A stretch of 64,000 nucleotides of DNA from Sphingobacterium faecium (lineage in GTDB: Bacteria > Bacteroidota > Bacteroidia > Sphingobacteriales > Sphingobacteriaceae), in assembly GCF_003054045.1 (NCBI RefSeq), contig NZ_QBKH01000006.1, forward strand, positions 248,001-312,000, in the 5' to 3' direction. Below, in pieces: positions 29,201 through 36,965 of this stretch (positions within the stretch are counted from its first letter, which is position 1; each line of letters opens with the position of its first letter). Below the pieces are notes generated by a model. That model did no database searches. It had not been told where the DNA came from and saw nothing but the letters and a program-made list of their open reading frames with translations. The position numbers and the translations under genes are program-made.

Positions 29201-29812
29201 ATCAAGAATAATGAAGGACTCGAAAACTTACCTATTATTATTTTTACAGGAAAGAATCTCTCTCATGCAGAGGAGGTGAAAATAAAACAATATGCCGACT
29301 CGATCGTTATAAAAACGGCTCATTCGTATCAGCGAATCTTAGATGAAGTGGGACTGTTCTTACATTTAGTTGAAGAAAACACGACAGATCAGCAGAAAAG
29401 GAAAGCAAATAAATTAGGCTCTTTGAGTGAGGTGCTGACAGGTAAAAAGGTGCTGATTGCAGACGACGATGTAAGAAATATATTTTCTCTTTCAAAAGCT
29501 TTGGAGAAATATCAAATGAATGTTATTTCTGCGACAAATGGAAAAGAAGCTTTAGTCCAATTAGATAACCATCCGGACATATCCATTGTACTTATGGATA
29601 TGATGATGCCTGAAATGGATGGTTATGAAACGATCCGATTGATCCGTAAACAATCTCAATATACCAAATTGCCGATCATGGCAGTCACTGCAAAGGCGAT
29701 GACGGGTGATCGTGAAAAATGTATTGTGGCGGGAGCTTCAGATTATATTTCCAAACCAGTTGACACAGACCAACTCCTCTCTTTACTACGAGTGTGGTTA
29801 TATGAAAATTAA
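26210..29812 (+). CDS. Large hybrid sensor kinase: CHASE3-HAMP-GAF-HK-REC-REC-REC
   Basis: 1200 residues. Membrane helices at about 10-30 and 178-199 flank a CHASE3 sensor (NAETGQRGFLLSGKETFLEPY). HAMP spans about 200-275, GAF 285-430, and a long coiled coil with repeated Glu-Leu heptads 435-525. HisKA has His535 in ANMSHELRTPLNSI; HATPase has N655 in NLLSNAIKF, DTGIGI and GTGLGLSIS. Receivers carry Asp861 (LLDIQLPIKDGW), Asp983 (ILDMGVPDKIGYE) and Asp1130 (LMDMMMPEMDGYE). The middle receiver has Lys-Thr where Lys-Pro is usual. It probably feeds the stand-alone receivers and Che enzymes encoded just downstream. Confidence 0.95.
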   Translation: MPKPFLRNLQIGFGFSLLLLLASSTASYISIKEQINNRTKVDHSRRVIASANKILNDLQNAETGQRGFLLSGKETFLEPYLNSIQTLPKSLKRTQDLVSDNLGQSQVADSLTYLVNSRLGILTNLIEIKRQGQQITLANLEEGKHYMDSCRAIIARFIGVEEVFLDKRSNELNKSSLYTSIFVVIAAIVSLLITVVFYLRIREDFIKREGLQKSLRDKDEEISRRLKATQRIANQIAGGDYSVQVNDDEQDDLGSLGGSLNQMANALKKSFDDLNHNEWRQTGLAQLNEILVGNKTEEILVADALHQLISYGNVTNGAFYLLEQERIVLKGAYGLENRMIKSVKIGEGMIGQVFKEGKVKRFEHLQDKDYVVSFANGQVQINHVLLLPVFVDYNCIGVIELGAIEAFENVKLPFFIDATRNIGIAISAAKSRDQVQQLLEETQTQTEELQAQHAELENLNTELEAQTHKLQSSEEELRVQQEELVQSNQELEERSKALEEKNYLIAERNLEIQHKAEELALSTKYKSEFLANMSHELRTPLNSILLLSRLMSEDTDGNLNEDQIESAKVIQSSGTSLLNLIDEILDLSKIESGKMELDYQDVKLEDVIHDLQNLFLPLVKDKSLSFHIITESNSTAIIETDRLRLDQVLRNLLSNAIKFTQEGSITLAISDDKEHDDQLIFEVKDTGIGIAQEKQKIIFEAFQQADGSTRRKFGGTGLGLSISREIARLLGGKISLKSQEGEGSIFTLILPKRKVSETIKPTSEELIDIIASDITEMTTIVSESATSNSNIVYNIPEEVADDRDNIVQGDKVILIVEDDTAFAKALLKYTRQQQYKGVVVVRGDIAADFAARYLPLAILLDIQLPIKDGWEVMDEIKSNPQTRHIPVHIMSSLRVKKESLLKGAIDFINKPVAIEQIGLMFKKIEDALTRYPRKVLIVEENPKHASALSYFLSNFNIAAEIKTNVDDSVQALSSDSVNCVILDMGVPDKIGYETLEAIKNNEGLENLPIIIFTGKNLSHAEEVKIKQYADSIVIKTAHSYQRILDEVGLFLHLVEENTTDQQKRKANKLGSLSEVLTGKKVLIADDDVRNIFSLSKALEKYQMNVISATNGKEALVQLDNHPDISIVLMDMMMPEMDGYETIRLIRKQSQYTKLPIMAVTAKAMTGDREKCIVAGASDYISKPVDTDQLLSLLRVWLYEN

Positions 29813-29829
29813 GAGCATAAAACAGTGTG

Positions 29830-30201
29830 ATGAAAAAAGTTAAGTTAGTATTGATTATTGATGACGACAATCGCAATATTTTCGCGCTGCGATTGGCGCT
29901 AAAGTCGAGAGGATATCAATCACTTTCCTGTAATAGTGCAAAGGAAGGAATTGCTCTACTGGACACAAATAGGGATATTGAAATCGTCTTGATGGATATG
30001 ATGATGCCTGATATGGACGGTTATGAAGCTATACAGGTAATCAAATCATCTCAAATTTATGGTGATATTCCAGTGATTGCTGTTACTGCTCAAGCCATGC
30101 AGGGTGATCGGGAAAAGTGTATTGAAGCAGGTGCTCGTGAATATGTCCCTAAGCCGATTAACTTAGATAGATTAATAAGCATAATTGAACAAAACAGTTA
30201 G
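29830..30201 (+). CDS. Stand-alone response-regulator receiver domain
   Basis: About 123 residues starting MKKVKLVLIIDDDNRN; a GTG one codon upstream is a weaker start. It is a single receiver with acidic pair DDD, phosphoacceptor Asp in VLMDMMMPDMDGYEA, Thr in AVTAQAM and Lys in YVPKPINL, and no output domain. It is close in sequence to the last receiver of the hybrid kinase (MMMPxMDGYE, GDREKCIxAGA), which suggests duplication. Its stop codon abuts the ATG of the CheR gene, so translation is probably coupled. Confidence 0.93.
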   Translation: MKKVKLVLIIDDDNRNIFALRLALKSRGYQSLSCNSAKEGIALLDTNRDIEIVLMDMMMPDMDGYEAIQVIKSSQIYGDIPVIAVTAQAMQGDREKCIEAGAREYVPKPINLDRLISIIEQNS

Positions 30202-31026
30202 ATGTGGGAACCGAATATTATAAAAAATGAGGATATCGAACTTCTTTTGACAGATGTCGCTGAGCGTTATGGTTATGATTTTACGCAGTATAGTAAGGCT
30301 TCACTCAAGCGGCGATTGAATAGAATCTGTTTAATTGATAAGTTTAGTAGCTTTGCGGAGCTTCGATATCGGGTGATGAATCATCCCGAATATTTACAAC
30401 GCTTTGTTGAAGAAATAACGGTCAATGTTACGGAAATGTTTCGGGACCCAAATTTTTATAAATCATTGCGGGAAGAGGTTTTCCCACGATTAGGTACTTA
30501 TCCTTTTATACGAATATGGGTTGCTGGTTGTTCTACGGGAGAAGAGGCATATTCTATTGCTATTCTTCTTAAAGAGGCTAATTTGTATCATAAATCATTG
30601 ATTTATGCAACTGATATTAACCCCGGTGTATTAGAGCGAGCTAGTAGTGGTATTTTTCCGATTAGTCAAATGCAGTTATACTCGGAGAATTATAGGTTAT
30701 CCGGTGGTATAGAAGATTTTTCTAAATATTATACCGCCAATTATGATTCTGTCCAATTTCACCATAATTTGAAAGAGAAAATGATTTTTTCAACTCATAA
30801 TTTGGTTTCGGATAGTTCTTTCAATGCTTTTCAACTTATTCTTTGTAGAAATGTATTGATCTACTTTGATAAAGAGCTGCAAAATAGTGTTTTTGACTTG
30901 TTTGATATCAGCCTGGATGCATTGGGATATTTAGCTTTAGGATCTAAAGAAACTATTCGTTTTTCGAAATTAGAAAAACAATATAAGCAAATTGGTGACG
31001 AACGGATCTGGAAAAAGATCCGATAA
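30202..31026 (+). CDS. CheR-type protein-glutamate methyltransferase
   Basis: 274 residues. The N-terminal helical CheR domain (LNRICLIDKFSSFAELRYRV) is followed by the SAM-binding domain. That domain has VTEMFRDPNFYKSLREEV, motif I as WVAGCSTGEEAYSIAILL, the acidic YATDINPGVLERA and ILCRNVLIYFDKEL. There are no TPR repeats or fused domains. CheR normally methylates chemoreceptor glutamates; no receptor gene is in the window. Targets may be the Glu-rich coiled coil of the neighbouring hybrid kinase, but that is speculation. The start is shared with the previous gene's stop. Confidence 0.92.
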   Translation: MWEPNIIKNEDIELLLTDVAERYGYDFTQYSKASLKRRLNRICLIDKFSSFAELRYRVMNHPEYLQRFVEEITVNVTEMFRDPNFYKSLREEVFPRLGTYPFIRIWVAGCSTGEEAYSIAILLKEANLYHKSLIYATDINPGVLERASSGIFPISQMQLYSENYRLSGGIEDFSKYYTANYDSVQFHHNLKEKMIFSTHNLVSDSSFNAFQLILCRNVLIYFDKELQNSVFDLFDISLDALGYLALGSKETIRFSKLEKQYKQIGDERIWKKIR

Positions 31027-31045
31027 TCTTAGTATATAATTAGCG

Positions 31046-31615
31046 ATGTTAAAAAGGACAAATATAGTCGTTATTGGAGGGTCAGCAGGAAGCCTCAAAG
31101 TGCTTCTCGTAGTTTTGCCTCATCTTGATAAAGATCTTTCATTTCCTATTGTTATTATTATGCATCGCAAGGCTTCTTCCGATTCGGTATTAAATAAACT
31201 GCTGGCACATAGTACACAATTAGAAGTCATCGAGATCGAAGATAAAATGACCATGCTACCTGGCTGCATCTATATTGTACCTCCTAACTATCATATGCTT
31301 TTCGAAAATAAAACATTAGTATCTTTGGATTTTTCGGAAAAACTTAATTTTTCACGACCATCTATTGATATTACATTTCGCTCTGCTGCAGAAGTTTTTC
31401 AAGAAGGGGCAGTAGCCTTGCTTCTTTCTGGCGCAAATTCAGATGGGGTTAATGGATTGAAAGAGATTAAAAGCTATCAAGGTACTGTAGCTGTCCAAGA
31501 TCCCGCAACTGCTGATGTCGATTACATGCCTTTACAGGCTACTTTGCATGTAGATGTGGATATTATCCTAAAACCAACGGAAATTGCAAGTTATATTAAT
31601 CGATTGCGTATTTAA
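31046..31615 (+). CDS. CheB-type methylesterase domain protein
   Basis: 189 residues forming only the CheB catalytic domain, with no N-terminal receiver. The triad is Ser13 in VVIGGSAGSLKVL, His39 in IIMHR and Asp132 in LLLSGANSDGVNGL. CheB removes methyl groups added by CheR or deamidates glutamines. Because the receiver is missing, control of its activity would have to come from the separate receiver proteins encoded on either side, or be absent. It lies 19 bases after the CheR gene. Confidence 0.92.
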   Translation: MLKRTNIVVIGGSAGSLKVLLVVLPHLDKDLSFPIVIIMHRKASSDSVLNKLLAHSTQLEVIEIEDKMTMLPGCIYIVPPNYHMLFENKTLVSLDFSEKLNFSRPSIDITFRSAAEVFQEGAVALLLSGANSDGVNGLKEIKSYQGTVAVQDPATADVDYMPLQATLHVDVDIILKPTEIASYINRLRI

Positions 31616-31684
31616 TCTTCATTCTTTTACAAGACAAATTATTATATTAGCGACTTGTTAATATTCCCTATACATTGATTTACT

Positions 31685-32065
31685 ATGAAAGATAAAACTA
31701 TCCTGCTCTTTGATGATGATGTAAATATCTTAGAGGTATGCACTATTATTTTAGAAAACTATGGGTATACAGTAGCTACTTCCGAGACATCGCACGATAT
31801 TATTGAAAAAGTAACTGAAATTAGACCAGATGTTATTTTAATGGATAATTGGATCCCTGAAATTGGTGGTATAAAAGCAACTCAATTGGTGAAGCAACAC
31901 CCAGATTTTAAACATATACCAGTTATATACGTTTCTGCCAATAATGATATTCATCTTTTAGCAGAAGAGGCTGGCGCTGATAGCTATCTTGAAAAACCAT
32001 TTAATTTGGATGATTTGGAAAGTGCTGTAAATACGATGTTAATGGGATCAAAAAATCAAGTTTAA
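31685..32065 (+). CDS. Stand-alone response-regulator receiver domain
   Basis: 126 residues with FDDDVNILEVC, phosphoacceptor in ILMDNWIPEIGGI, Ser in VIYVSAN and Lys in YLEKPFNLDD, and no output domain. It is less similar to the hybrid kinase receivers than the other stand-alone regulator. It is the last gene of the signalling cluster and is followed by a terminator. The 69-base gap after the CheB gene may hold a separate promoter. Confidence 0.92.
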   Translation: MKDKTILLFDDDVNILEVCTIILENYGYTVATSETSHDIIEKVTEIRPDVILMDNWIPEIGGIKATQLVKQHPDFKHIPVIYVSANNDIHLLAEEAGADSYLEKPFNLDDLESAVNTMLMGSKNQV

Positions 32066-32111
32066 GCTGAAGGGATTTACTTTAGACGAAGGATTTAATA
32101 CTCTTATACAT

Positions 32112-32146
32112 AAAAAAAGATTCTGAATACATCAGGATCTTTTTTT
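32112..32146 (+). terminator. Rho-independent terminator of the signalling cluster
   Basis: AAAAAAAGATTCTGA, a five-base loop, then TCAGGATCTTTTTTT, with one G-T wobble. It lies 47 bases after the last receiver gene. Confidence 0.85.
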
Positions 32147-32387
32147 GTTTTGTGATGTGTTCATATATTGTCCTAACTGATCTTTATAAAATTTGTCTAA
32201 TTTTTAAAGCAGTAAATATTCTTTATCTCCATTGGTGATTGATGACTTTTCAAAACATATGTTAATCTACTGATTATTTAGTGCTATCTACCTAATTTGC
32301 TGCATTTGTACGTGATGTAGCCTATGTCCGAAACTAATAAGTTGCGAAGGGGTTATATGTATAGTAAAAAATTAAAACTTATATATT

Positions 32388-32912
32388 ATGGCAACAGCAA
32401 AAAGTAAAAAAGATAGTATGCCTAACGCGCATCTCCACGAATTATTTGTAGACGAATTGAAAGATGTACTTGGTGCTGAAAGACAATTGTTGAAAGGGCT
32501 TAAAAAACTAGCCGATGCAGCACACGGAGAGAAGCTTAAGCAAGCTTTTAAAAGCCATTATGAGCAAACTGAAGGACATATTGAACGATTGAAGTCTGTA
32601 TTTTCAAGTATCGACTTGACCGCTAGAGGGAAGAAATGTAAAGCAATGGAAGGCTTATTGAATGAAGCAGAGGAAATTTTAGAAGAGTTTCAAGATAGTC
32701 CTGAGGTAGTAGATGCTGCTCTGATCGCTGCGGCACAAAAAGTGGAGCATTATGAAATCGCTACTTATGGTTGTTTGGTCACATATGCTAAATTAATGGA
32801 ACATAGTGAAGCGGAAGAACTCTTAGCTGCAACTTTAGCAGAAGAAAAGGATACCGATGTTTTGTTAACAGAGATTGCTATGAGCGAATCAAACTTAGGT
32901 CAGTCAAAATAA
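32388..32912 (+). CDS. YciE/YciF family ferritin-like protein (DUF892)
   Basis: 174 residues, four-helix ferritin-like fold. Helix motifs carry the expected carboxylate and His ligands: LFVDELKDVLGAERQLLKGL, FKSHYEQTEGHIERL and AAQKVEHYEIATYGCL. The protein is cytoplasmic with a short basic N-terminus. Family members are induced by osmotic and general stress; their chemistry is unresolved. It stands alone with a 320-base upstream spacer and a terminator after it. The ECF sigma factor and DUF2383 genes nearby point to the same type of stress function. Confidence 0.92.
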   Translation: MATAKSKKDSMPNAHLHELFVDELKDVLGAERQLLKGLKKLADAAHGEKLKQAFKSHYEQTEGHIERLKSVFSSIDLTARGKKCKAMEGLLNEAEEILEEFQDSPEVVDAALIAAAQKVEHYEIATYGCLVTYAKLMEHSEAEELLAATLAEEKDTDVLLTEIAMSESNLGQSK

Positions 32913-32940
32913 TTTTTGATAGACTGATAAAGATTATAAT

Positions 32941-32974
32941 CAGCTGTCATCTTGAAATAGGTGACAGCTGTTTT
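32941..32974 (+). terminator. Rho-independent terminator
   Basis: CAGCTGTCATCT and AGGTGACAGCTG with a six-base loop and one wobble pair, ending in TTTT. It lies 28 bases after the DUF892 gene. Confidence 0.82.
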
Positions 32975-33156
32975 GGTTATAAGAAGGAGCTATATCATAC
33001 TCATCCACAATATCTATTGATCACAGATTACAAACTTAGATGTGAATGACAAGTGGAAAACAATATACACATCATATCACTGCGCTATAATCATTTTTTG
33101 TTTTTGTACATTTTCATGATACCATTTATGATTAGTGCCCTTAGTCATAAGCATCT

Positions 33157-34068
33157 CTAAGATGATGTCGGAACTAAAAATTCCAATACATTTTCCCTAA
33201 CTTCAAATACGGCAATATTTTTCAAAGGAAGGACAAGTTCGTCGTCAATATGCATATAGGCACTTTCACAGTCTATGGTTAGTTCTTTAGCTTCAAATGA
33301 TTTATAGTTAAAGGTCACATCCTGTTGATCAATTCTTTTTTTAATATAGTCAGCAAAATCTGCACGTTGTTCTTCATCAACATATACGACATTAAACACA
33401 CCATCATCTGTTGCTGCTTCAGGAGATAATATAAGATTGGGGCCAATAGATTGAATATTCATCACTTCCAATAAGATACAATTTCCTTCATAAATCTGAT
33501 CATCTGCTTTTATCCAAAATTTTTCAGATTGAGCAGATAAAATAATATCATGCAGTACCTCAAGAGCTAGTTTCAATTCATCTTTTGCATTTTTCACCTT
33601 ACTTTTGTCTACTGCAATCATCTTTTGGATTAAATGTGGAAATACACCATAACCAGCACCTTCCAGAAAAAAATCTGTTGTTTCCGCATTTTTGATTACA
33701 CCAACATCAAATCGTTGTCTCTTACTATTGTTCCAGCTTTTGATGTGGCTTGAATGATTTAAATTACTATCGATTCCTAGTGCAATTGATAGATTATTGG
33801 CAGTTCCCATGGGAAGAATAGTGACGGGTATCTTTTTGTCAAGTGCATTTCTTTTAACAAGCTCTTTTACAACACCTCTCACCGTTCCATCTCCACCTGC
33901 CACAATTGCAAAGTCTGCCTGATCCAATTGATGAACCCAACGGTCTCCTTTTTTAACTGAAAAATACACACAAGTATATCCTTCATTCTCGATACATTCT
34001 ACTAAATCAGACTTTAAATGATCTTCATCTCCCGCGCCGGGATTATGCAGTAAAATAGCTTGTTTCAT
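33157..34068 (-). CDS. Diacylglycerol kinase-family lipid kinase
   Basis: 303 residues of the DAGK_cat family (YegS/DgkB-like). The nucleotide-binding signature GGDGT is at residues 58-62 (IVAGGDGTVRGVVKEL). LPMGTANNLSIALGI supplies the second conserved glycine-rich turn. The C-terminal beta sandwich has EAATDDGVFNVVYVDE. It likely phosphorylates diacylglycerol or another lipid at the inner membrane face. It is divergent from surE, with a 16-bp inverted repeat between the two genes. Confidence 0.9.
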   Translation of the reverse strand: MKQAILLHNPGAGDEDHLKSDLVECIENEGYTCVYFSVKKGDRWVHQLDQADFAIVAGGDGTVRGVVKELVKRNALDKKIPVTILPMGTANNLSIALGIDSNLNHSSHIKSWNNSKRQRFDVGVIKNAETTDFFLEGAGYGVFPHLIQKMIAVDKSKVKNAKDELKLALEVLHDIILSAQSEKFWIKADDQIYEGNCILLEVMNIQSIGPNLILSPEAATDDGVFNVVYVDEEQRADFADYIKKRIDQQDVTFNYKSFEAKELTIDCESAYMHIDDELVLPLKNIAVFEVRENVLEFLVPTSS

Positions 34069-34076
34069 ACATTAAT

Positions 34077-34125
34077 TTATATATATAACAACATTTGCCG
34101 AGACTATTTGTTGTTATATATATAA
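34077..34125. promoter_or_regulatory. 17-bp inverted repeat between the lipid kinase gene and surE
   Basis: TATATATATAACAACA and its exact complement are separated by 15 bases and can be extended by one pair. The repeat starts nine bases from the lipid kinase ATG and ends 27 bases before surE, so it covers both promoters or leaders. It could be a shared operator. Confidence 0.55.
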
Positions 34126-34152
34126 GATTTATTTGCAGTAACGATACACACT

Positions 34153-34884
34153 ATGAGAATTTTGATTACGAATGACGACGGTATTTATAGTCCAGGCATT
34201 GCATCTCTTGCAAAAGTGGCTAGAAAATTTGGACAAGTTAAACTGGTTGCGCCCGATGTTGAACAGTCTTCGATGGGACATGCTGTCACACATTCTCGAC
34301 CTTTGAGCTATAAAAAATCACCAATCGAGTTTCCTGATGTTGAAGCCTATCGAGTGAATGGAACACCAGCAGATTGTGTCGCTATGGGCACTCATTTATG
34401 GAATGATGTGGATGTGGTGTTATCAGGGATCAACATGGGGCCTAATTTAGGTAATTCGATGTGGCATTCTGGTACATTAGCAGCTGCTAAGCAAGCTGTT
34501 TTATTTGGAATTAAAGGTATAGCGCTCAGTACGCCAGTTGGTGACACAGAGCCTAATTTCGAGGCACTAGAGCCATATGTTGAACAGACGCTAGACTTAT
34601 TGTTGAAAGATAAAGAATTGGCTTTGTATAATGTTAATTTTCCTGCTCATCCTACCGATATGATGTGGACAAGACAATCTGTTCGCTTGTATGACGGGAC
34701 CATTATACCAGGAACAGATCCTTTAGGACGTAAACACTATTGGTTTACAGTGTCACCGTTAGGCCCTGCAGATGAAGGTACAGATCGTTGGGCGGTGGAA
34801 AATAACCTCGTTTCTATTACACCATTAAGACTCGATCTTACAGATGAAGCTGTACTTGCCAAAAAGTTGATGGATCAACGCTAG
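34153..34884 (+). CDS. surE: 5'/3'-nucleotidase SurE
   Basis: 243 residues. The metal site is visible: Asp8 and Asp9 in LITNDDGIYSPG, Ser in VEQSSMGHAVT, and Asn in SGINMGPNLGNS. These are the standard SurE ligands, and WHSGTLAAAKQA completes the family signature. The enzyme removes phosphate from nucleoside monophosphates and helps survival in stationary phase. In many genomes surE sits with pcm or lpxB; here it is a single gene divergent from a lipid kinase. Confidence 0.96.
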   Translation: MRILITNDDGIYSPGIASLAKVARKFGQVKLVAPDVEQSSMGHAVTHSRPLSYKKSPIEFPDVEAYRVNGTPADCVAMGTHLWNDVDVVLSGINMGPNLGNSMWHSGTLAAAKQAVLFGIKGIALSTPVGDTEPNFEALEPYVEQTLDLLLKDKELALYNVNFPAHPTDMMWTRQSVRLYDGTIIPGTDPLGRKHYWFTVSPLGPADEGTDRWAVENNLVSITPLRLDLTDEAVLAKKLMDQR

Positions 34885-35019
34885 TGATTCATCCCATTTA
34901 TAGATTTTGACTCCATCAAAAAGGAGTGATTACTGGTGCATTTTCTAATTCATTATGTATCATAAGTTATAGGTATGCTTAAGTCAATAATTTGATGTCA
35001 ATTTAAATATAATTTAAAA

Positions 35020-35292
35020 ATGAAAAATTTAAGAACTATATTCTCACTTCTAATGCTTTTTTTAATAATCATAGCATGTGGTGGAAATGAAAATACGAAA
35101 TCAAGTTTACAGGGAGGTATGCAAGACACTGTTCAGCAGAAAGTAAATCCAGGTGTTCCTTTGGATAATTTGCATAGAAGTAAAACAGGAGATTCAACTT
35201 TAGGGAAAAAGGATATTAAAACGGGTATTCCGCTAGATAACTTAGAACGTAGCAAATCTCCTGATAGTAGTAGTCAGTCATTGCCACAGTAA
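35020..35292 (+). CDS. Small repeat-containing lipoprotein
   Basis: 90 residues. A lipoprotein signal peptide ends in the lipobox IIAC with Cys20, followed by GGNEN, so it is membrane-anchored. The mature part is polar and contains two near-identical 11-residue repeats, GVPLDNLHRSK at 45-55 and GIPLDNLERSK at 69-79, 24 residues apart. It has no enzymatic fold and is probably extended. The function is unknown. Confidence 0.75.
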   Translation: MKNLRTIFSLLMLFLIIIACGGNENTKSSLQGGMQDTVQQKVNPGVPLDNLHRSKTGDSTLGKKDIKTGIPLDNLERSKSPDSSSQSLPQ

Positions 35293-35433
35293 GTTAAGCT
35301 ATTTGTTTTGTTTACCTTACCAGAGCTTTGTGATGGATGCTTATGGAATGTCCATTAAAATAAAGATTACTCATGGGTTGTATTCTTTCCTTATCAAGCA
35401 TCAATTGATAATACAAGAGTATTTTAAACACTA

Positions 35434-35946
35434 TTATTCCGATCGGTAGTATACCCAACCTGAAAGATTATCTATGGAATCACTTTGTATCAGATTAACC
35501 AAGAGGTCACTATCCATAAATAATATACGGGTACTGTTTACATTCAATTCTCTGATCGGATAGAATAGTGCATGATCATTTGGCAATTCCACATTACTTT
35601 GTAAAGCAATATAACCTTGTAAAGCAATATAACCTTCGGCAATTAAATTATCGATAAGTGTTGGTGTTATCGAATTTAAGTCATGCATCATTTTACCAAT
35701 CCATTTTTTTTCATCTTCTACGTATTTTGGATAGTATTCTTTCGTATACTCTAAGATTAGATTTTCTCCTTCAAGATTCATTCCTTCGCGTATCATCCTT
35801 AACCCGGTACAACGAGCTTCTTCTTGGTAATAATCTTTTCCATAGTCAAATTTGATTTCTCCTGCAATAGAACTTGCCTCTATTTTTGCACGAAGCGCCA
35901 TTTGTCGGTTACGGAGTTCGTGTATGTAATCATAATTTTGATCCAT
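35434..35946 (-). CDS. Unrecognised cytoplasmic protein with an internal tandem repeat
   Basis: 170 residues with no signal peptide or membrane segment and a mixed helical/strand pattern. I do not recognise it. It contains GYIALQGYIALQ, produced by an exact 18-bp duplication in the gene, which may be a recent event. The N-terminus is helical (IHELRNRQMALRAKIEA). It stands alone in a region of small stress-type genes. Confidence 0.6.
   Translation of the reverse strand: MDQNYDYIHELRNRQMALRAKIEASSIAGEIKFDYGKDYYQEEARCTGLRMIREGMNLEGENLILEYTKEYYPKYVEDEKKWIGKMMHDLNSITPTLIDNLIAEGYIALQGYIALQSNVELPNDHALFYPIRELNVNSTRILFMDSDLLVNLIQSDSIDNLSGWVYYRSE
35599..35634. repeat. 18-bp perfect tandem duplication inside a gene
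   Basis: TTGTAAAGCAATATAACC occurs twice without a gap. It preserves the frame and duplicates six residues of the encoded protein (GYIALQ). Confidence 0.95.
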
Positions 35947-36048
35947 AGTAAAGTGATTTTATACTTATAGCTTTTTAGATATGACCTTAAAATGCTTTAA
36001 GCAGGTGATGTTGGACATGGTAGTTATATTCTTTACTGTAATTAAATT

Positions 36049-36510
36049 TTACAGGGCAGCATCTCTTAAATTGCGGACATGATCATGAGCAGCTTTCTGT
36101 TTCTGTGCATGATTTCGAATAATACTGACGATATGTATAGGTAGATCTGGTGATTCTTGAATTGCTTTTTCGTATGCCTTTTTACTAGCATCCTCACCGC
36201 GTTCACATTCTTCGAGGATACTTTTACGATCATGGCCAGATAATGAAGCTTTAAGATCAAGCCAAAAGCGATGCAATTTTCCAGATATAGGTTTTCCTTC
36301 TGTTGTTTCTTCACCATTAATAACAGCGAATGGATTCAGTTCATGATTGAATTGAGTGGTTTGTTGAATATAATCTTCAAATAATGATCTTAAATCTTGA
36401 TCGCTTCCGTCTTTTAAATTTCCTAAAGCACGTGTATAACCATCTATTCTATCATTGTTGATCAGAATTAAATCATGGATAATCTCTGCGGTAGTTTCAC
36501 TGGTATACAT
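36049..36510 (-). CDS. PA2169/DUF2383 four-helix-bundle protein
   Basis: 153 residues, ferritin-like helical bundle. It begins with the family pattern EIIHDLILINNDRIDGYTRAL, then FEDYIQQTTQFNHEL and FWLDLKASLSGHDRKSILEECERGEDASKKAYEKAI in the middle. Metal binding has been suggested for related proteins, but the ligands are not clear here. It is a second ferritin-like family within 4 kb of the DUF892 gene. A -7 type promoter box lies 48 bases upstream. Confidence 0.85.
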   Translation of the reverse strand: MYTSETTAEIIHDLILINNDRIDGYTRALGNLKDGSDQDLRSLFEDYIQQTTQFNHELNPFAVINGEETTEGKPISGKLHRFWLDLKASLSGHDRKSILEECERGEDASKKAYEKAIQESPDLPIHIVSIIRNHAQKQKAAHDHVRNLRDAAL

Positions 36511-36557
36511 ATATTTTTTTTAATTTATTTAATATTCACTTTTTATTAATGATGTAA

Positions 36558-36565
36558 CAAATCTA
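36558..36565 (-). promoter_or_regulatory. Candidate -7 promoter box for the DUF2383 gene
   Basis: Minus-strand TAGATTTG matches TAnnTTTG exactly, 48 bases before the ATG. No TTTG lies at the standard -33 distance. Confidence 0.5.
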
Positions 36566-36748
36566 CCTACACAAAAGTTTTTGTTATCCCATTGTTTATC
36601 AATTCTTAATGAGTGGTACAGGAGTTTATTGATATGGTGTTTTGGAGACCAGTATTCCGTATAGCATTTAGCGTATTTATCGCAGCATTATAGAGACAAA
36701 CTTTTGGCTTCATATCACGTTATATAGCTATGTAATATGAAATAAAAA

Positions 36749-36964
36749 ATGATGGCAACTAAAAATGAAAATGAAAAAGTAGGTATTGTCAATAAAGATC
36801 AACAACCTGAAAAAAAGAAAACAATTACTTCAGTAATTGATAAAAGAGATAAAAATCAAGAAGGTGACGGCGAAGCTGGGTTGGATCCACAAGTTGAACA
36901 GCTGCATCATATGCCAGAACCAGATATTTTTCCACGCGAGCATGTAAATACTAAAAATAAATAA
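36749..36964 (+). CDS. Small charged, probably disordered protein
   Basis: 71 residues, rich in Lys, Glu, Asp and Asn, without hydrophobic segments. It ends HHMPEPDIFPREHVNTKNK. Two adjacent ATG codons can serve as the start. The stop codon is one base from the ATG of the DUF421 gene, so the two are surely co-transcribed and perhaps coupled. I do not recognise a family; a cytoplasmic partner or chaperone of the membrane protein is only a guess. Confidence 0.7.
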   Translation: MMATKNENEKVGIVNKDQQPEKKKTITSVIDKRDKNQEGDGEAGLDPQVEQLHHMPEPDIFPREHVNTKNK

Positions 36965-36965
36965 G

